The notes below the pieces were generated by a model. That model made no database searches and was not told the DNA's origin. It was given only the letters and a program-made list of their open reading frames with translations. Made by a program: the position numbers and the translations under genes. From Methylosinus trichosporium OB3b (GTDB lineage Bacteria > Pseudomonadota > Alphaproteobacteria > Rhizobiales > Beijerinckiaceae), in contig NZ_CP023739.1 in assembly GCF_002752655.1 (NCBI RefSeq), positions 62,001-126,000 of the forward strand: a stretch of 64,000 nucleotides of DNA. The letters run 5' to 3'. Of this stretch, positions 62,518 through 64,000 are shown piece by piece; position 1 is the stretch's first letter, and each line of letters opens with the position of its first letter.

Positions 62518-64000
62518 ATGACCACCATAGATCAATCGACGGACTTAGAAGATCCAGCGCTCTCGCCTTGGTGGGTGCGCGCGGTGCTGATCGTGATGGT
62601 GCTGGGCTTTTCGGGGCTGATCGCCGTCACCGTGCTGGCCTATCACAACGCGCCGCCGATACCTGCGCGAGTGATTGGGGCTGACGATGCCGTGCTGTTT
62701 ACCGGAGCGGACGTCGGTGACGGTCAAGCGGTGTTTCTCAAGTACGGCCTGATGGACAACGGCACCGTCTGGGGCCACGGCGCCTACCTCGGGCCGGACT
62801 ACGCGGCCGAGACATTGCATCGGATCGGCGAGCACACCGCAGCCGCGCTGGCGCAGCAGCAATACGGCAAGCCGCTGGCCGCGTTGACGCGGGCACAGCT
62901 GGCCGGCGTCCGCAGCGAAGTGGCGGTGGCGCTGAAGACCAACCGCTACGACGCCACCACGGAGACGCTGCGTCTGACCGCGCCGGAGGCCGAGGCCTTT
63001 CGCTTAGAGATCGGCCAATGGACTGACTACTTTCGTCATCCGTCCCGCAACGGCGGCCTCAAGCGCGACCTGATCACAGACCCAGCGGAACTGCACCAGC
63101 TCACCGCTTTCATCACATGGGCGGCCTGGGCCTCGGTCGCCGATCGTCCGGGCGCGGACTACTCCTATACCAACAACTTTCCTTATGATCCCACCGTCGG
63201 CAATCAACCGACTGCGGGAGCGCTACTGTGGAGCGCGCTGAGCCTGATGATGCTACTCGGCGGTATCGCCGTGGTGCTGCTGGCCTTCGGCAAATTCGAC
63301 TATCTCGGCTGGATCAGTCGCGGCCGGCATGTGCACCCGCATCTGCTGCCGGGGCAAGCCAGCGCGGGCCAGCGCGCGCTGGTCAAGTTCTTTATCATCG
63401 TGGCGCTGCTGTTTCTGGCGCAAACGCTAGTCGGCGGCGCCACCTCCCATTACCGCGCCGATCCCGGCAGCTTCTATGGCATCCCGCTGGAACAAATCTT
63501 CCCTAGCAACCTGATGCGCACTTGGCATTTGCAGACGGGAATCTTCTGGATCGCCACCGCTTACGTCGCCGCCGCGTTGTTCCTTGCCCGCTCGCTGCGC
63601 GCCGACGAGCCGCGCTGGTTGGCCGGCTGGGTGCACGTACTGTTCGCCGCCTTCGTCGTGGTGATCGGCGGCAGCCTGTTGGGCGAGTGGTTGGGCATGT
63701 CTGGGCTGCTCGGGCGGTGGTGGTTCTGGCTGGGCGACCAAGGCTGGGAATATTTGGAGATCGGTCGGCTGTGGCAGTACCTGCTGGTGGCCGGTCTGCT
63801 GGTGTGGTTCGCGTTGTTGTGGTGGCTGGCGCGGCCGCGCGCGGTGGCTGACGTGGCGGCGCGCCCATTGGCGCGGGCGTTTCTGCTGGCGGCGTTGGCG
63901 ATCCCGGTGTTCTATATCCCAGCGCTATTCTACGGTGCCAAGACCAACTACACGGTGGTTGATACTTGGCGCTTCTGGATCATCCATCTGTGGGTGGAGG
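62518..64000 (+). CDS. norZ: Quinol-dependent nitric oxide reductase, 5' part
   Basis: 494 residues are visible; the gene runs off the window (full length about 750). The first helix is AVLIVMVLGFSGLIAVTVLA. The periplasmic domain has qNOR features FLKYGLMDNGTVWGHGAYLG, PDYAAETLHRIGEHTAAALA and ITWAAWASVADRPGADYSYT. NorB-like helices follow (FFIIVALLFLAQTLVGGATS, MRTWHLQTGIFWIATAYVAA with an early heme His, WEYLEIGRLWQYLLVAGLLV). The long N-terminal soluble domain fused to NorB identifies the quinol type. It reduces NO to N2O with quinol electrons at the inner membrane. ATG 62518 has only a weak AGGCGAG ribosome site. Confidence 0.93.
   Translation, partial: MTTIDQSTDLEDPALSPWWVRAVLIVMVLGFSGLIAVTVLAYHNAPPIPARVIGADDAVLFTGADVGDGQAVFLKYGLMDNGTVWGHGAYLGPDYAAETLHRIGEHTAAALAQQQYGKPLAALTRAQLAGVRSEVAVALKTNRYDATTETLRLTAPEAEAFRLEIGQWTDYFRHPSRNGGLKRDLITDPAELHQLTAFITWAAWASVADRPGADYSYTNNFPYDPTVGNQPTAGALLWSALSLMMLLGGIAVVLLAFGKFDYLGWISRGRHVHPHLLPGQASAGQRALVKFFIIVALLFLAQTLVGGATSHYRADPGSFYGIPLEQIFPSNLMRTWHLQTGIFWIATAYVAAALFLARSLRADEPRWLAGWVHVLFAAFVVVIGGSLLGEWLGMSGLLGRWWFWLGDQGWEYLEIGRLWQYLLVAGLLVWFALLWWLARPRAVADVAARPLARAFLLAALAIPVFYIPALFYGAKTNYTVVDTWRFWIIHLWVE

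Overview
The window reads as GC-rich alphaproteobacterial DNA, most likely accessory or plasmid DNA of a Hyphomicrobiales member. A methanotroph or methylotroph-like host is only an inference from general gene flavour. The plasmid reading rests on a backbone block (1-19000) of genes that usually travel on large alphaproteobacterial plasmids: a MucR/Ros regulator, an orphan DNA methyltransferase, a toprim primase-like protein overlapping an HD protein overlapping a UvrD-type helicase, a WGR protein, a RecD2-type helicase, a strawberry-notch methyltransferase/helicase, a large ParB-like protein and a DUF932 protein. Several are decayed. The methyltransferase has an in-frame TGA, recD2 is frameshifted and truncated, and a cas3 fragment faces a 3'-truncated strawberry-notch gene across one recombination junction near 11940.

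19336-32439 is a defence island. It holds a TrlF-like PHP plus SMC-type ATPase, then a two-gene short prokaryotic Argonaute system of SPARDA type (DUF4365/DREN-APAZ nuclease overlapping a short pAgo). On the opposite strand is a tightly packed four-gene operon of MmeI-like N6-adenine methyltransferase, single-PLD nuclease-like protein, superfamily 2 helicase and GIY-YIG nuclease. I cannot match this set to a named system; it resembles DISARM or type I/ISP restriction but lacks drmB. A tyrosine recombinase and a toxin-antitoxin pair lie at its right edge, and a DUF932 scrap lies inside it.

34483-48228 is a rearranged zone: a cyclic-glucan-synthase scrap, a frameshifted ISKra4-type element, IS66 and IS6 scraps, and a roughly 740-bp direct repeat carrying marR plus the start of a ClC channel. 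In the first copy the channel is cut off and followed by a tripartite efflux set (MFS, outer-membrane factor, HlyD). The second copy has an intact marR-clc operon. Between them are a decayed Rieske/FAD reductase and nnrS. Both marR copies have a near-perfect palindrome just before the start codon.

48229-57330 holds two equal-length 2515-bp IS66 elements in inverted orientation, one of them inside an IS630-like element. Between them are a LysR scrap, DUF488, and sdhB-sdhC-sdhD without sdhA. 57582-59938 holds a ComA/phosphosulfolactate-synthase-like gene with an MmgE/PrpD gene. 60196-62360 is a nest of IS6, IS5 and IS200-type elements. The window ends in the 5' part of a quinol-dependent nitric oxide reductase. 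With nnrS, this gives the right half a nitric-oxide/respiratory theme.

All calls come from reading translated sequence and motifs; no database search was run. No rRNA, tRNA or CRISPR array was recognised.
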